From Kineosporia succinea (GTDB lineage Bacteria; Actinomycetota; Actinomycetes; Actinomycetales; Kineosporiaceae), in NCBI RefSeq assembly GCF_030811555.1, contig NZ_JAUSQZ010000001.1:7685241-7749240 (forward strand): DNA of 64,000 nucleotides, written 5' to 3'. Under the pieces are notes generated by a model that saw only the letters and a list, made by a program, of their open reading frames with translations, was not told the origin of the DNA and did not search any database. Below are positions 27,770 through 37,012 of the stretch, in pieces. A program made the position numbers and the translations under genes. Every line of letters starts with the position of its first letter. The stretch's first letter is position 1.

Positions 27770-28453
27770 TCAGTAGGACGAGGTGTTGGACGCGTGGAAG
27801 TGGTAGAGCGTGCGGGCCGATCCGTAGCGGGTGTAGTCCGCCGGGTCGTCGCCCTCGAACCTGGCCTGCTTCAGCAGATCCGAGAGCTCTTCGACGTGCT
27901 CGGGCCGCATCTCCTTGGCCACGCAGTCGGCGCCCAGCGAGGCCACGGCGCCGCGCACGTAGATGCGGGTCTCGTAGATCGAGTCGCCCAGACCTTCGCC
28001 GGCGTCGCCGCGCACCACGAGCCGCCCCGCCTGGGCCATGAACGCGCTGTTGTGGCCGACGTTCCCGCCGACGACGATGTCGACGCCCTTCATCGAGATG
28101 CCGCAGCGGGCCGCCGCGTCACCCTCGACCACGAGCAGCCCGCCGTGCGCGGTGGCCCCGGCCGACTGAGAGGCGTTGCCCTTGACCACGACCGAGCCGC
28201 TCATCATGTTCTCGGCCACACCGGTGCCGGCGTTGCCCTCGATCACGACGTCGGCCCGCTGGTTCATGCCGGCGGCGTAGTAGCCGACGTGGCCCTTGAC
28301 GGTGACCCTGGTTTCACCGGAGAGCCCCACGGCCACGTTGTGCGCCCCGGCCGGGTTCTCGATCGTCACCGCGGCGGCGAGGCCGGGAGCGTGCAACGCC
28401 CCGTTCACCTCACGCAGCGGCGTGGTGTTCAGGTCGAAAGTCAGCGGGTCCAT
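27770..28453 (-). CDS. glxC: GXGXG-repeat subunit (GlxC/MgsB-like)
   Basis: A 227-aa protein homologous to the C-terminal GXGXG beta-helix domain of glutamate synthase. It shows serial strand repeats (VTVKGHVGYYAAGMN, VVIEGNAGTGVAENM, VVVKGNASQSAGA, LVVEGDAAARCG, IVVGGNVGHNSA, LVVRGDAGEGLG), each with the G-x-x-G turn. In full-length glutamate synthase this domain is structural and links catalytic domains; here it is a separate subunit between the amidotransferase and FMN subunits. Its ATG overlaps the glxB 3' end by 13 bases. Confidence 0.93.
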   Translation of the reverse strand: MDPLTFDLNTTPLREVNGALHAPGLAAAVTIENPAGAHNVAVGLSGETRVTVKGHVGYYAAGMNQRADVVIEGNAGTGVAENMMSGSVVVKGNASQSAGATAHGGLLVVEGDAAARCGISMKGVDIVVGGNVGHNSAFMAQAGRLVVRGDAGEGLGDSIYETRIYVRGAVASLGADCVAKEMRPEHVEELSDLLKQARFEGDDPADYTRYGSARTLYHFHASNTSSY

Positions 28454-29325
28454 GCGTAGATCACCTCCGGCTCGGGCTCCCAGATGCGAGCCGTCTCCAC
28501 CCCCGGCAGGTGCGCGAGGGCTCGGTACTCACTGGCCATCGCGACCCAGTCGCCGGTCTCGGCGATGACGGCGGGCTTGCAGGCGATGGCGTCGCGCACG
28601 ACGGCGAAGCTGTCGGCGTTGGACACCAGCAGCGTGTAGAAGCCGTCGAAGGTGGTGAGCAGTTCCTTCAGGGCGGTCTCGACGTCCTTGCCCTGGGCCA
28701 GCTGGTGGGCCACGAAGCGGGCGCCGACCTCGGTGTCGTTCTCGCTGTCGAAACGCACGCCCTCGGATCGCAGTTCGCGGCGGATCGTGGCGTGGTTGGA
28801 GAACGAGCCGTTGTGCACCAGGCACTGGTCGGGCCCGACGGCGTACGGGTGCGCGCCCGACGGCGTGACGGCCGACTCGGTGGCCATCCGGGTGTGCCCG
28901 ACGCCCTGCCAGCCCTGGGCGCTCTCAAGGCCCCACGCGGTGGCCAGGTCACGCGGGTGACCGACGCCCTTGAGCACCGTGACCTCGTGGCCGAATCCGG
29001 CCACCAGCACGTCCGGGGCGACCTCACGCACGGCGTCCAGCAGCCCTTGCCCCGGGGACGTCAGCACCAGGGTGTCACCGGCCCACTGCCCGGCCACCGG
29101 GGCGCCCAACCGGGCCGACACCCTCGAGGCGACCGCGTCGTCCTTCATCTCGAGCAGCGAGACGGACCACTGCCCCTCGGGTGACCAGCGACGGTCGCCG
29201 TAGACGGCGACCCCGGCGGAGTCGGCGCCGCGGTCCTGCATCTCGCAGAGCATGCCGGTGAGCAGTGCACCGAGCCGGGGATGGAGCTCCGGGTTGCGCA
29301 GGTGCAACCCCACGATTCCGCACAT
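28441..29325 (-). CDS. glxB: Class II glutamine amidotransferase subunit (GlxB/MgsA-like)
   Basis: A 294-aa Ntn-type amidotransferase. The start is certain, since the catalytic Cys is residue 2 (MCGIVGLHLRN). Other family blocks are M-Q-D-R-G-A-D-S-A-G, GHTRMATESAVTPSGAHPY, VHNGSFSNH and SENDTEVGA. It hydrolyses the amide of glutamine or, in the N-methylglutamate route, of gamma-glutamylmethylamide, and passes the amine to the FMN subunit. ATG 29325 follows AAAGGGA; it lies 28 bases after glnT and overlaps glxC. Confidence 0.93.
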   Translation of the reverse strand: MCGIVGLHLRNPELHPRLGALLTGMLCEMQDRGADSAGVAVYGDRRWSPEGQWSVSLLEMKDDAVASRVSARLGAPVAGQWAGDTLVLTSPGQGLLDAVREVAPDVLVAGFGHEVTVLKGVGHPRDLATAWGLESAQGWQGVGHTRMATESAVTPSGAHPYAVGPDQCLVHNGSFSNHATIRRELRSEGVRFDSENDTEVGARFVAHQLAQGKDVETALKELLTTFDGFYTLLVSNADSFAVVRDAIACKPAVIAETGDWVAMASEYRALAHLPGVETARIWEPEPEVIYAWTR

Positions 29326-29353
29326 CGGCGAATCCCTTTCTCTTGCTGGTGGT

Positions 29354-30688
29354 TCAGAAGGCCGTCAGGTAGCTGTCGATCTCCCAGGACGAGACCGAGG
29401 AGTGCCAGGCGAAGAACTCCTCGCGTTTGAGGTCGGCGAAATAGGCCGAGGGACGCAGGGTCTCCCAGTCGTGGGGCACGGCGGCGTCGAGGATCTGGGT
29501 GACGAGAGCGTCGGCCTCGAGCGCGTCGACCGCGTGCAGCAGGGTGCGGGGCAGCTCACCGATGCTGTCGGGACACGAACCGACCGGGCCCGGGTCGACG
29601 CTGCGCTTGATGCCGTCGAGGCCGGCGCCCAGGGCGGCGGCGATGGCCAGGTACGGGTTGGCCGAGCCGTCACCGCCGCGCAGTTCGACGCGCTGGGCGT
29701 CGGGCACGCGGACGTAGTGGGTGCGGTCGTTGCCACCGTAGGTCGGGCGGCGCGGGGCCCAGGAGGCGCCGGAGGAGGTGGAGACCGCGCCGGTGCGCTT
29801 GTACGAGTTCACGGTCGGGGCGATCACCGACTGCAGGGCCGGGGCGTGCTCGAGCAGGCCGCCGACGAAGGCGTAGGCGGTCTCGGACAGGTCGAGGCCC
29901 TTGGCGTCGTCCGGGGCCGGGAACACCGGGTTGCCGTTGCTGGTCAGCGAAAGATGCAGGTGCAGGCCGGATCCGGTGCGGTCGGCGAACGGTTTGGGCA
30001 TGAACGTGGCGATCATGCCGCGCTCGTCGGCGAGCATCGAGAGCAGGTAGCGCAGGGTGACGACGCGGTCGGCGGTGGTCAGGGCGTCGGCGTAGTTGAA
30101 GTTCTGCTCGAACTGGCCGTTGCCGTCTTCGTGGTCGTTGGCGTAGTTGCCCCAGCCCAGGCCGTTCATGGCGGTGGAGACCGAGGTCAGGTGCTCGTAC
30201 ATGCGCGTCAGGCCGCGCACGTCGTAGCAGGGCTGGGCCGCGTCGTCGGCGTCGTCGGCGGGCACCAGGGCACCGGTGGCATCGCGCTTGAGCAGGAAGT
30301 ACTCGACCTCGGCACCGACCCAGGGCTCGAAGCCGGCGTCCGCGGCCTGGCGCACCATCGACTTCAGGATGTTGCGCGGGGCGAACGGCCAGGGCTCGCC
30401 GTTGACGTGGGGGTCGCAGTGCACGAGCGCCAGGCCCTCCTTGAGGAAGGGCACGGGCGTGAAGGACGCGGGGTCGGGCTTGGCGACGAGGTCGGGGTCG
30501 CGGGGTTCCTGGCCCATCGCGCCGACCGCGTAGCCGGCGAAGCCGACGCCCTCGGTGGCGAGCTCGTGGACGGCCTCGACCGGGACCAGCTTGGCGCAGG
30601 GCTTGCCCCTCAGATCGACGAAAAGGGCCAGCACGAAGCGGGTTCCCGTCTGCTCGCAGAGCTCGGCCAGTTCGGTGGTCGTCTTCAT
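29354..30688 (-). CDS. glnT: GlnT-type glutamine synthetase / gamma-glutamylmethylamide synthetase
   Basis: A 444-aa GlnA-superfamily ligase starting at ATG 30688 (GGAGAA upstream). Active-site blocks are VGAEVEYFLL, GNGQFEQNFNYADAL (metal-binding Glu region), GSGLHLHLSL, the ATP/glutamate block VNSYKRTGAVSTSSGASWAPRRPTYGG (interrupted below 20 residues in each conserved segment), and the C-terminal VELRGGDGSANPYLA. It is of the GlnT/GMAS class, not housekeeping GSI, and lacks the usual adenylylation-loop context. It ligates glutamate to ammonia or methylamine using ATP. It is the first gene of the operon and divergent from amt, so import and assimilation of ammonium or methylammonium would be switched together. 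Confidence 0.88.
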   Translation of the reverse strand: MKTTTELAELCEQTGTRFVLALFVDLRGKPCAKLVPVEAVHELATEGVGFAGYAVGAMGQEPRDPDLVAKPDPASFTPVPFLKEGLALVHCDPHVNGEPWPFAPRNILKSMVRQAADAGFEPWVGAEVEYFLLKRDATGALVPADDADDAAQPCYDVRGLTRMYEHLTSVSTAMNGLGWGNYANDHEDGNGQFEQNFNYADALTTADRVVTLRYLLSMLADERGMIATFMPKPFADRTGSGLHLHLSLTSNGNPVFPAPDDAKGLDLSETAYAFVGGLLEHAPALQSVIAPTVNSYKRTGAVSTSSGASWAPRRPTYGGNDRTHYVRVPDAQRVELRGGDGSANPYLAIAAALGAGLDGIKRSVDPGPVGSCPDSIGELPRTLLHAVDALEADALVTQILDAAVPHDWETLRPSAYFADLKREEFFAWHSSVSSWEIDSYLTAF

Positions 30689-30723
30689 GGGGCGGTTCTC
30701 CGGTCCGGTCGATGGGTTTACCG

Positions 30724-30760
30724 ATGAGAATCGATGTCCACCACGAGTAGACGTTCTCAT
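30724..30760. promoter_or_regulatory. Inverted repeat operator candidate between glnT and amt
   Basis: ATGAGAA (30724-30730) and TTCTCAT (30754-30760) are perfect inverted arms with centres 30 bases apart, close to three helical turns, just upstream of glnT in the divergent glnT/amt region. This is a suitable operator for a dimeric regulator such as the operon's own XRE-cupin protein or a nitrogen regulator. A GlnR-like half site (TTTAC...GAATC, 30718-30734) overlaps the left arm but matches poorly. Confidence 0.4.
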
Positions 30761-30941
30761 TGTTTCGCCGGAATTACCAGGACGTCAGGAACCGGTGACC
30801 GGCACCTGGCACCCCGGCCGGGAGCGGGTCGGGCCGGATTGCCCGAGGGCCGGGAAACCAGAACTTCACAGCCGTGACATGGCGCGATCGATCACCCCGT
30901 GCCTACTGGCAGGCAACTTCGTATCGCGACAGGAGACCTGC

Positions 30942-32252
<1,311 letters not shown>

Positions 32253-32270
32253 CGTTCCCGAAGGGGCACT

Positions 32271-32305
32271 GACAATGGTGGACGACCGGGTCGTCCACCA
32301 TTGTC
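32271..32305 (+). terminator. Perfect 35-base hairpin after amt
   Basis: Arms GACAATGGTGGACGACC and its exact complement surround a single G, 19 bases after the amt stop. This is a very stable structure and the probable amt terminator. Confidence 0.75.
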
Positions 32306-32551
32306 GCGTTCCGTGAGACGGCCCCGGGAGCAGTGGCCCTGATCGCTGCTCGATCTGATCGCTGCTCTATCTGATCCCCGAGGCCGTCCCGGCCGCCCCG
32401 GGACGTCCCGCTCGTGATCGACCGGCGTCTCCAGCGCCAACGCTGAAGCTCGTCTCTTCACTGGTGCGGCTCCGCGACCGGCGCCCTCGCGCGTCCTCGT
32501 GCCCACGCGTCCTTCATTGCAGACGCCCACCTCGCCGGGAGTCGACGTCGT

Positions 32552-32583
32552 GCTTCTTTCGATTATCGATAATCGAAAGAAGC
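32552..32583. repeat. 32-base perfect palindrome, copy 1 (core GATTATCGATAATC)
   Basis: A perfect palindrome with outer arms GCTTC/GAAGC around TTCGATTATCGATAATCGAA. Its AT-rich core stands out sharply in GC-rich DNA. A second copy with a shared 22-base centre but different outer arms lies at 38541-38574. It is not at a promoter: the flanking genes converge on it. Confidence 0.85.
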
Positions 32584-32752
32584 GATCTTGCGCGCACCGG
32601 ACACAGTGATCGCCCCGAGCGTCTCGTGGAGTCGCTCGGGGCGAGGCACAGGTAACCGGGTACGAGGCCGCCGATCAGCGGACGGGCGCAACGGGTTGGG
32701 GCGGCACGAAGACAGTCGGTCGGTGGTGAGACCCGGCAGGCCGCCGACGGGC

Positions 32753-32983
32753 TCAGAGCGGGGGCGGCGGGGTGTTGCCGGTGTTGCGGCGCTCGACGAC
32801 CTCGGTGTGCGAGGTGTTGGTGCGCTGCCGCTGCAGGACCAGGGACAGGATGATGGCCAGGACCCCACCGGCCATCAGGATGTAGCCGATCGCGGTCAGG
32901 TCGAGTCCGTCCATGCGGTCACTCACCCCGAACGACAGGATTCCGCCGATGACCAGGAGCGCGATGCCTCCGCCGATGTACAT
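32753..32983 (-). CDS. Small DUF6458-type membrane protein
   Basis: A 76-aa protein starting at ATG 32983 behind GAGGAGGG. There are two membrane segments (YIGGGIALLVIGGILSFGV and IGYILMAGGVLAIILSLVL) separated by a short acidic loop containing D-R-M-D-G-L-D-L, then a basic/Pro-rich cytoplasmic tail ending in PPPPL. The layout and the I-G-Y-I-L-M-A-G-G-V block match the actinomycete DUF6458 family, whose role is unknown. It appears monocistronic. Confidence 0.8.
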   Translation of the reverse strand: MYIGGGIALLVIGGILSFGVSDRMDGLDLTAIGYILMAGGVLAIILSLVLQRQRTNTSHTEVVERRNTGNTPPPPL

Positions 32984-33090
32984 GTGACCCTCCTCGTTGC
33001 GGTGCCCACGATCCGTCCGGGCGAATCCGGCGTATCGGTCTTGATCGAGAGTCTTCTGCCGACCCGGGAGACCCGCAACTCGTGGTGCCA

Positions 33091-33125
33091 GTGCTGGGGT
33101 GCGCCGGCTACGGGCACCCCAGCAC
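33091..33125 (-). terminator. Hairpin terminator of the metalloprotease gene
   Basis: Arms GTGCTGGGGTGC / GCACCCCAGCAC with an 11-base loop, 25 bases past the stop of the leftward gene at 33150. Confidence 0.7.
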
Positions 33126-33149
33126 CGTCAGAACACCGTCAGAACACGC

Positions 33150-34892
33150 TCACAGCGCGAGGTCAGCGCTGCTGAAGGCCGTGAACGAGGGATTGACGTC
33201 GGTCTCGCCGGCCTTGCCGTCGCACCCGCGGTCGGGGTTGAAGGCGAGGTAGGTGCCCGAGCTGCAGGCGATGGCGAACTCGGCGTCGCCGCCGACCACG
33301 ACGCTGCCGGAGAGGCTGGCGCCGCTCTGGATCAGGGCGTTGTCCTTGACGACGGCGTTGCCGCTGACCGTGCCGCCGTTGACCCAGCCCAGGCCCTCGA
33401 TACGGGCGTTGCCGCTGACGGTGCCGGCGTAGACCGCGGCCTTGGGGCCGACGTACGCGGTGGCCGCCACGTTCGCCTGCGGGCCGACCCAGCCTCCACC
33501 GTTGGCGTGCCAGTGCCCACCGTTGGTCGCGGCCGGCTTGGTGTAGCCGGACTCGAAGCCCGACGGGGTGGCGCCGGAGACCCGGAACTCGTAGGGGAAA
33601 CGCTGCGCCTTGTCGTACCCGTCGAGGAACGCGTAGTGCTTCACCGCGGACGGCGTGGCCGTCGTGACCAGCCAGACCTCGCTCTCACCGGCCTGCAGCG
33701 GGAAGTCGATGCGCCCGTCGGTGCCGGTCTTCAGCTCCGAGTAGCGGGGCGTGCCGTTCTTCACCGCGACCAGGCCGAACGTCCAGCCGGTGGCCCCGGT
33801 TTCGGCGTGGCCCCTCAGACGCAGCGACACCGTGCCACCGTCACTGGAGGGCACCAGCTTGATCTTGTTGAAGCCGTAGTCGGCCGGGGCCTGACGGGCG
33901 CTGATGCGGAAGTGGCCCAGAGAGGCGTCGACGGCCTCGACGCTGCCACCATTGTAGGCGCTGTTGAGGAAGCCCGCGCCGTACACATCCTTGATGAAGG
34001 GCGTCAGCGTGGACTTGTTGCCGAAGTCGTACGTCACCGTGCGGGTCGCGTACTCCCCCAGGCGCCGGTTGAGCTCGGCCTGGGTGATTCCGCTGATGCG
34101 GCGGTAGGTCTCGAGCGGGTGCTCGGTGTTCTTGGCCTCGTTCCAGATCCGGTTGAACATGGCCAGGCCGTCGCGGTCCTTGATGTACTGCGCCAGCATC
34201 CAGTTGCCGTAGTGGTGCCGGCTCGAGCTGTAGTACAGGTTCTCGGACCGCAGCCAGCGGCTCAGGTCGCCCGCGGCCGTGGTCGGCAGCGCCTGCATAG
34301 CCATGAACTCGGCGCTGGTCTCCCAGAACGTGCCCGCGCCGGCGTCCGTGAAGCCCTTACCCGACTCCCCCAGAAACGTGTAGTTCTGGAAGACGTGCGC
34401 GAGCTCGTGCGCCAGGCCCCACGACCCCGGCTGCGCCGCGCCCGGCGCGATGTTGATGACGCCGACCTTGCCGTCCGCCGACCCACCGGTGGCCCACGCG
34501 TTGAGCTCGGTGCGGTTCCAGGTGTTGGTCACGATCACGACGATCTTGTACTCCGCCAGCAGCCCGTCCTCCGGCGTGAACTTCATGTCGTCCATGTAGA
34601 ACGAGTAGTAGTTCTCGAGCTGGGTGAGGATGCTGTCGGGGTCGAAATTGTACGGCGAGGCGGCCGTCTGGGGGCTGGTGCCGGACTTCTCGCCCCACAG
34701 CAGCTTGAAGTTCGCGGACTCCTTCGACCGGTCTTCGCTCCACGGCACCTCGCCGGTCTTCTGCCAGCTGGGCGGGATGTAGATGGCCTTGTCGGCTGCC
34801 GCGGCGGGCCGGGTCTGCAGGAGGAACAGCCCTCCGACCACGGCGAACACGAGCAGCAGGGCGAACCCCGCGCGCGGGTACCGGTGACTCAC
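33150..34892 (-). CDS. Secreted Svx/AvrXca-like (DUF6055) metalloprotease with C-terminal beta-helix
   Basis: A 580-aa secreted protein starting at GTG 34892. It has a signal peptide (FALLLVFAVVGGLFLL, cut near AAAADK at about 33). The N-terminal domain has the zinc motif H162-E-L-A-H166 in GLAHELAHVFQ and a downstream FWETSAEFMAMQAL that may give the third ligand, which is the layout of the DUF6055/Svx-AvrXca family known from plant-pathogen virulence factors. Residues about 320-420 form a beta domain. From about 455 there is a ladder of N-A-x-V/I-x-G-x strands (TAYVGPKAAVYAGTVSGNA, then IEGLGWVNGGTVSGNAVVKD), a left-handed or single-stranded beta-helix like those on actinomycete lectin-type proteins. 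The target is probably a cell-wall or extracellular protein. Confidence 0.85.
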   Translation of the reverse strand: MSHRYPRAGFALLLVFAVVGGLFLLQTRPAAAADKAIYIPPSWQKTGEVPWSEDRSKESANFKLLWGEKSGTSPQTAASPYNFDPDSILTQLENYYSFYMDDMKFTPEDGLLAEYKIVVIVTNTWNRTELNAWATGGSADGKVGVINIAPGAAQPGSWGLAHELAHVFQNYTFLGESGKGFTDAGAGTFWETSAEFMAMQALPTTAAGDLSRWLRSENLYYSSSRHHYGNWMLAQYIKDRDGLAMFNRIWNEAKNTEHPLETYRRISGITQAELNRRLGEYATRTVTYDFGNKSTLTPFIKDVYGAGFLNSAYNGGSVEAVDASLGHFRISARQAPADYGFNKIKLVPSSDGGTVSLRLRGHAETGATGWTFGLVAVKNGTPRYSELKTGTDGRIDFPLQAGESEVWLVTTATPSAVKHYAFLDGYDKAQRFPYEFRVSGATPSGFESGYTKPAATNGGHWHANGGGWVGPQANVAATAYVGPKAAVYAGTVSGNARIEGLGWVNGGTVSGNAVVKDNALIQSGASLSGSVVVGGDAEFAIACSSGTYLAFNPDRGCDGKAGETDVNPSFTAFSSADLAL

Positions 34893-35004
34893 GGTTCGAT
34901 GCTCCCTTCAGGACGGGACGATCACGACGCGCTCCCGGTCGGAGGAGACAGCCACGACCATGCCCAATTCACCGCGAAAGGAACGTTCAGGGACCAATAA
35001 GTCT

Positions 35005-35037
35005 GTGCGGGGCCCGGTCGTCGTCCGGGCCCCGCAC
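35005..35037 (-). terminator. Hairpin terminator of the PAS chemoreceptor gene
   Basis: Thirteen-base arms GTGCGGGGCCCGG / CCGGGCCCCGCAC with a seven-base loop, directly after the stop of the leftward gene at 35045. Confidence 0.8.
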
Positions 35038-35044
35038 CACCACG

Positions 35045-36094
35045 TCAGCTCAGCTGCAGCTTGCGCCCCTCGTCGGCCGCCTCGCGCTGCTGCTCCACCA
35101 CGTCCGCGATCGTGTGCTGCGACGCCTCGAAAGCAGCCACGATGCGCTGGATCTCCTGGATCGCGATCACCGCGTTCTGCGTGTCCTCGCGGATCGCCTC
35201 GACCTTCGACGCGATGTCGCCCGTGGCCTTGGACGTCTCGGTCGCCAGGGCCTTGACCTCGGTCGCCACGACCGCGAACCCACGCCCGGCCTCACCGGCC
35301 CGCGCCGCCTCGATCGTCGCGTTCAGCGCCAGCAGGTTCGTCTGGTCGGCGATCGTGGTGATGAACTGGATCACCTTGCCGATCTCGGTGCTGCTCTCAC
35401 CCAGCTTCTCCACCGTGCGCGCCGTCGCCTCCGCCGCGTCCACCGCGGAACGCGACGTCTGCGCCATCTCCTGGCCGACCGTCGACAGCGCCTCCGCGTT
35501 CGAGCCCAGCCGGTCCACGAAACCGCCCATCATCAGGGCCAGTTCCTTCTGCTCGTGAATGTCCATCAGCGACCCGGCCACCCGCAGCGCCGTGCCGTCG
35601 GCCGCCCGCTTGGTCTTGCCCACTGCGCTGTACCACCGGTACTCACCGGTCTTCAGCTGCATCCGGAACACCACGTCGTACGGCGTGCGGCCGGTCTTGT
35701 CGTTCAGGTGCGCCGCGAAAGCCTCCAGCGCCCAGCCCTGGTCGTCCGGGTGCAACCGGCTCGACCAGCTGCTCAGCACGTTCGGGAAGTCGTTCTCGTC
35801 ACGGAAGCCCAGCATGCGGCGCAGCCCGTCCGACCACCAGAACGCACTGTTCGGGTTCACCGGGTCACCCGCCACCACGGTCAGGTCCCACAGACCGGTG
35901 TTCGAGGCCGTGATCATCAGCTCGTAGCGTTCCCTGACGTAGTCCATCTCCGCCCGAGCAGCCTCCAGCTCCGCGGCCGCCTTCGCCGCGGTGGCCTCGG
36001 CCGCCTCCAGCTTCTGCTGGACCGGCGAGGTCTCGGAGGTGCTCTCCACCTCGGAGGAACGGTTCCTGAAAAATGCCACCTGACTCGCCTTCAC
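35045..36094 (-). CDS. Soluble PAS-domain methyl-accepting chemotaxis-type protein
   Basis: A 349-aa protein starting at GTG 36094 with only a weak ribosome site. No membrane segment. An N-terminal coiled coil (about 25-60) leads into a PAS fold (about 60-190: [30 protein letters not shown], then the PAC block [32 protein letters not shown] in pieces). The rest is a short MCP signalling hairpin with the invariant tip [24 protein letters not shown], long methylation helices and a CheR-docking tail are absent, so it is a minimal cytoplasmic receptor, possibly for redox, light or a small ligand in the PAS domain. No che genes are nearby. A kinase partner elsewhere must be assumed. Confidence 0.88.
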   Translation of the reverse strand: MKASQVAFFRNRSSEVESTSETSPVQQKLEAAEATAAKAAAELEAARAEMDYVRERYELMITASNTGLWDLTVVAGDPVNPNSAFWWSDGLRRMLGFRDENDFPNVLSSWSSRLHPDDQGWALEAFAAHLNDKTGRTPYDVVFRMQLKTGEYRWYSAVGKTKRAADGTALRVAGSLMDIHEQKELALMMGGFVDRLGSNAEALSTVGQEMAQTSRSAVDAAEATARTVEKLGESSTEIGKVIQFITTIADQTNLLALNATIEAARAGEAGRGFAVVATEVKALATETSKATGDIASKVEAIREDTQNAVIAIQEIQRIVAAFEASQHTIADVVEQQREAADEGRKLQLS

Positions 36095-36303
36095 CGTGAT
36101 TCGGATGTCCGTCGCTCAGGGACCGGTCGGTGGCGGCACCACGATCTTGACGCATCGTCACTCTCCGGCATCACGATCTGCTCGGCGATCGGGTGATTCG
36201 GGACCAAGGTCCTCACCGGACGCTGTGAACAGACGCACGCTAACCACCCCGCAGAGCACCGTTAAGCCTTCGCCCAGGCCCCGGAACGAGGCTGCGAGCC
36301 AGC

Positions 36304-36309
36304 TACGGT
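36304..36309 (+). promoter_or_regulatory. Leaderless-type -10 box (TACGGT)
   Basis: TACGGT lies seven bases before ATG 36317, and no ribosome site is present. Confidence 0.5.
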
Positions 36310-36316
36310 CGGATCC

Positions 36317-37012
36317 ATGGACATGATCCTCATCAGCGGGTACGGCCTGACCGCGGCGTCGTGGGGACCCCTGCTCGCGATCTGGGGCGAGCCCGCCCCG
36401 GCCGCCCGCGCGGTGGAACTGCCCGGCCACGGCAGCTCCACCCACACCGTCGACGAAGACCCCCTCACCTGGACCGAAGGCCTCGACCGCGCCCTCGCCG
36501 ACGCCGACGGACCGGTCGTGGTGGTCGCGTTCTCGATGGGCACCGCTGTGCTGGCCCACCACCTGGCCGCCTCGGGCGCCCAGGGCATCGCCGGCGTCGT
36601 GCTGCTCGGCGGTCTGCCCGGCCCGGAGACCTTCTCCCGGGACTACCACTCGATCGCCGCCGGCGTGCTGACGGGCCGCCCCGACGCCGACGCGGCCCTG
36701 GTCGAGCTCTACGCGGCCTCCCCCACCGCCCGATCGCTGATCGCCGCCGATCTGCAGCGCCTGCCGCTGCCCGCCCGCCGCGCCGCCGCCGACCTGGCGC
36801 AGTCGCCGCCGGTCACGCTGCGGGTGCCGACGCTCGCGATCTTCGGCGCCGACGACCGGATGACCCCGCCGCCCACCCGCGAACGCCTGGCCGGGCTGGC
36901 CCCGAACTCCCAGCTGTCGATGGTGTCCGGCGCCGGGCACGCGGTGCACCTCGACGCCCCCGAGACCGTGGTCACCACGATCCGGCGGTGGCTCGAGCAG
37001 AACGGGTTCTGA
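36317..37012 (+). CDS. Alpha/beta hydrolase
   Basis: A 231-aa cytoplasmic hydrolase of the esterase/MenH-like type. Oxyanion-type loop ISGYGLTAASWGP, LPGHGSS, nucleophile Ser73 in VAFSMGTA (the usual first Gly of G-x-S-x-G is Ala), Asp in IFGADDRMTPP and His in GAGHAVHLDAPE. This gives a complete triad. The substrate is unknown. The start at ATG 36317 is probably leaderless. Its last 41 bases overlap the convergent, frameshifted MFS gene. Confidence 0.85.
   Translation: MDMILISGYGLTAASWGPLLAIWGEPAPAARAVELPGHGSSTHTVDEDPLTWTEGLDRALADADGPVVVVAFSMGTAVLAHHLAASGAQGIAGVVLLGGLPGPETFSRDYHSIAAGVLTGRPDADAALVELYAASPTARSLIAADLQRLPLPARRAAADLAQSPPVTLRVPTLAIFGADDRMTPPPTRERLAGLAPNSQLSMVSGAGHAVHLDAPETVVTTIRRWLEQNGF

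Larger units (their letters stand above)
32253..32752. other. 500-base gene-free region between convergent amt and DUF6458 gene
   Basis: The region holds, in order, the amt hairpin (32271-32305), a 16-base tandem repeat of about 2.3 copies (TGATCGCTGCTCGATC, 32340-32376) and the 32-base palindrome (32552-32583). No reading frame in it looks protein-like. It is far longer than needed between two converging genes. Confidence 0.6.
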
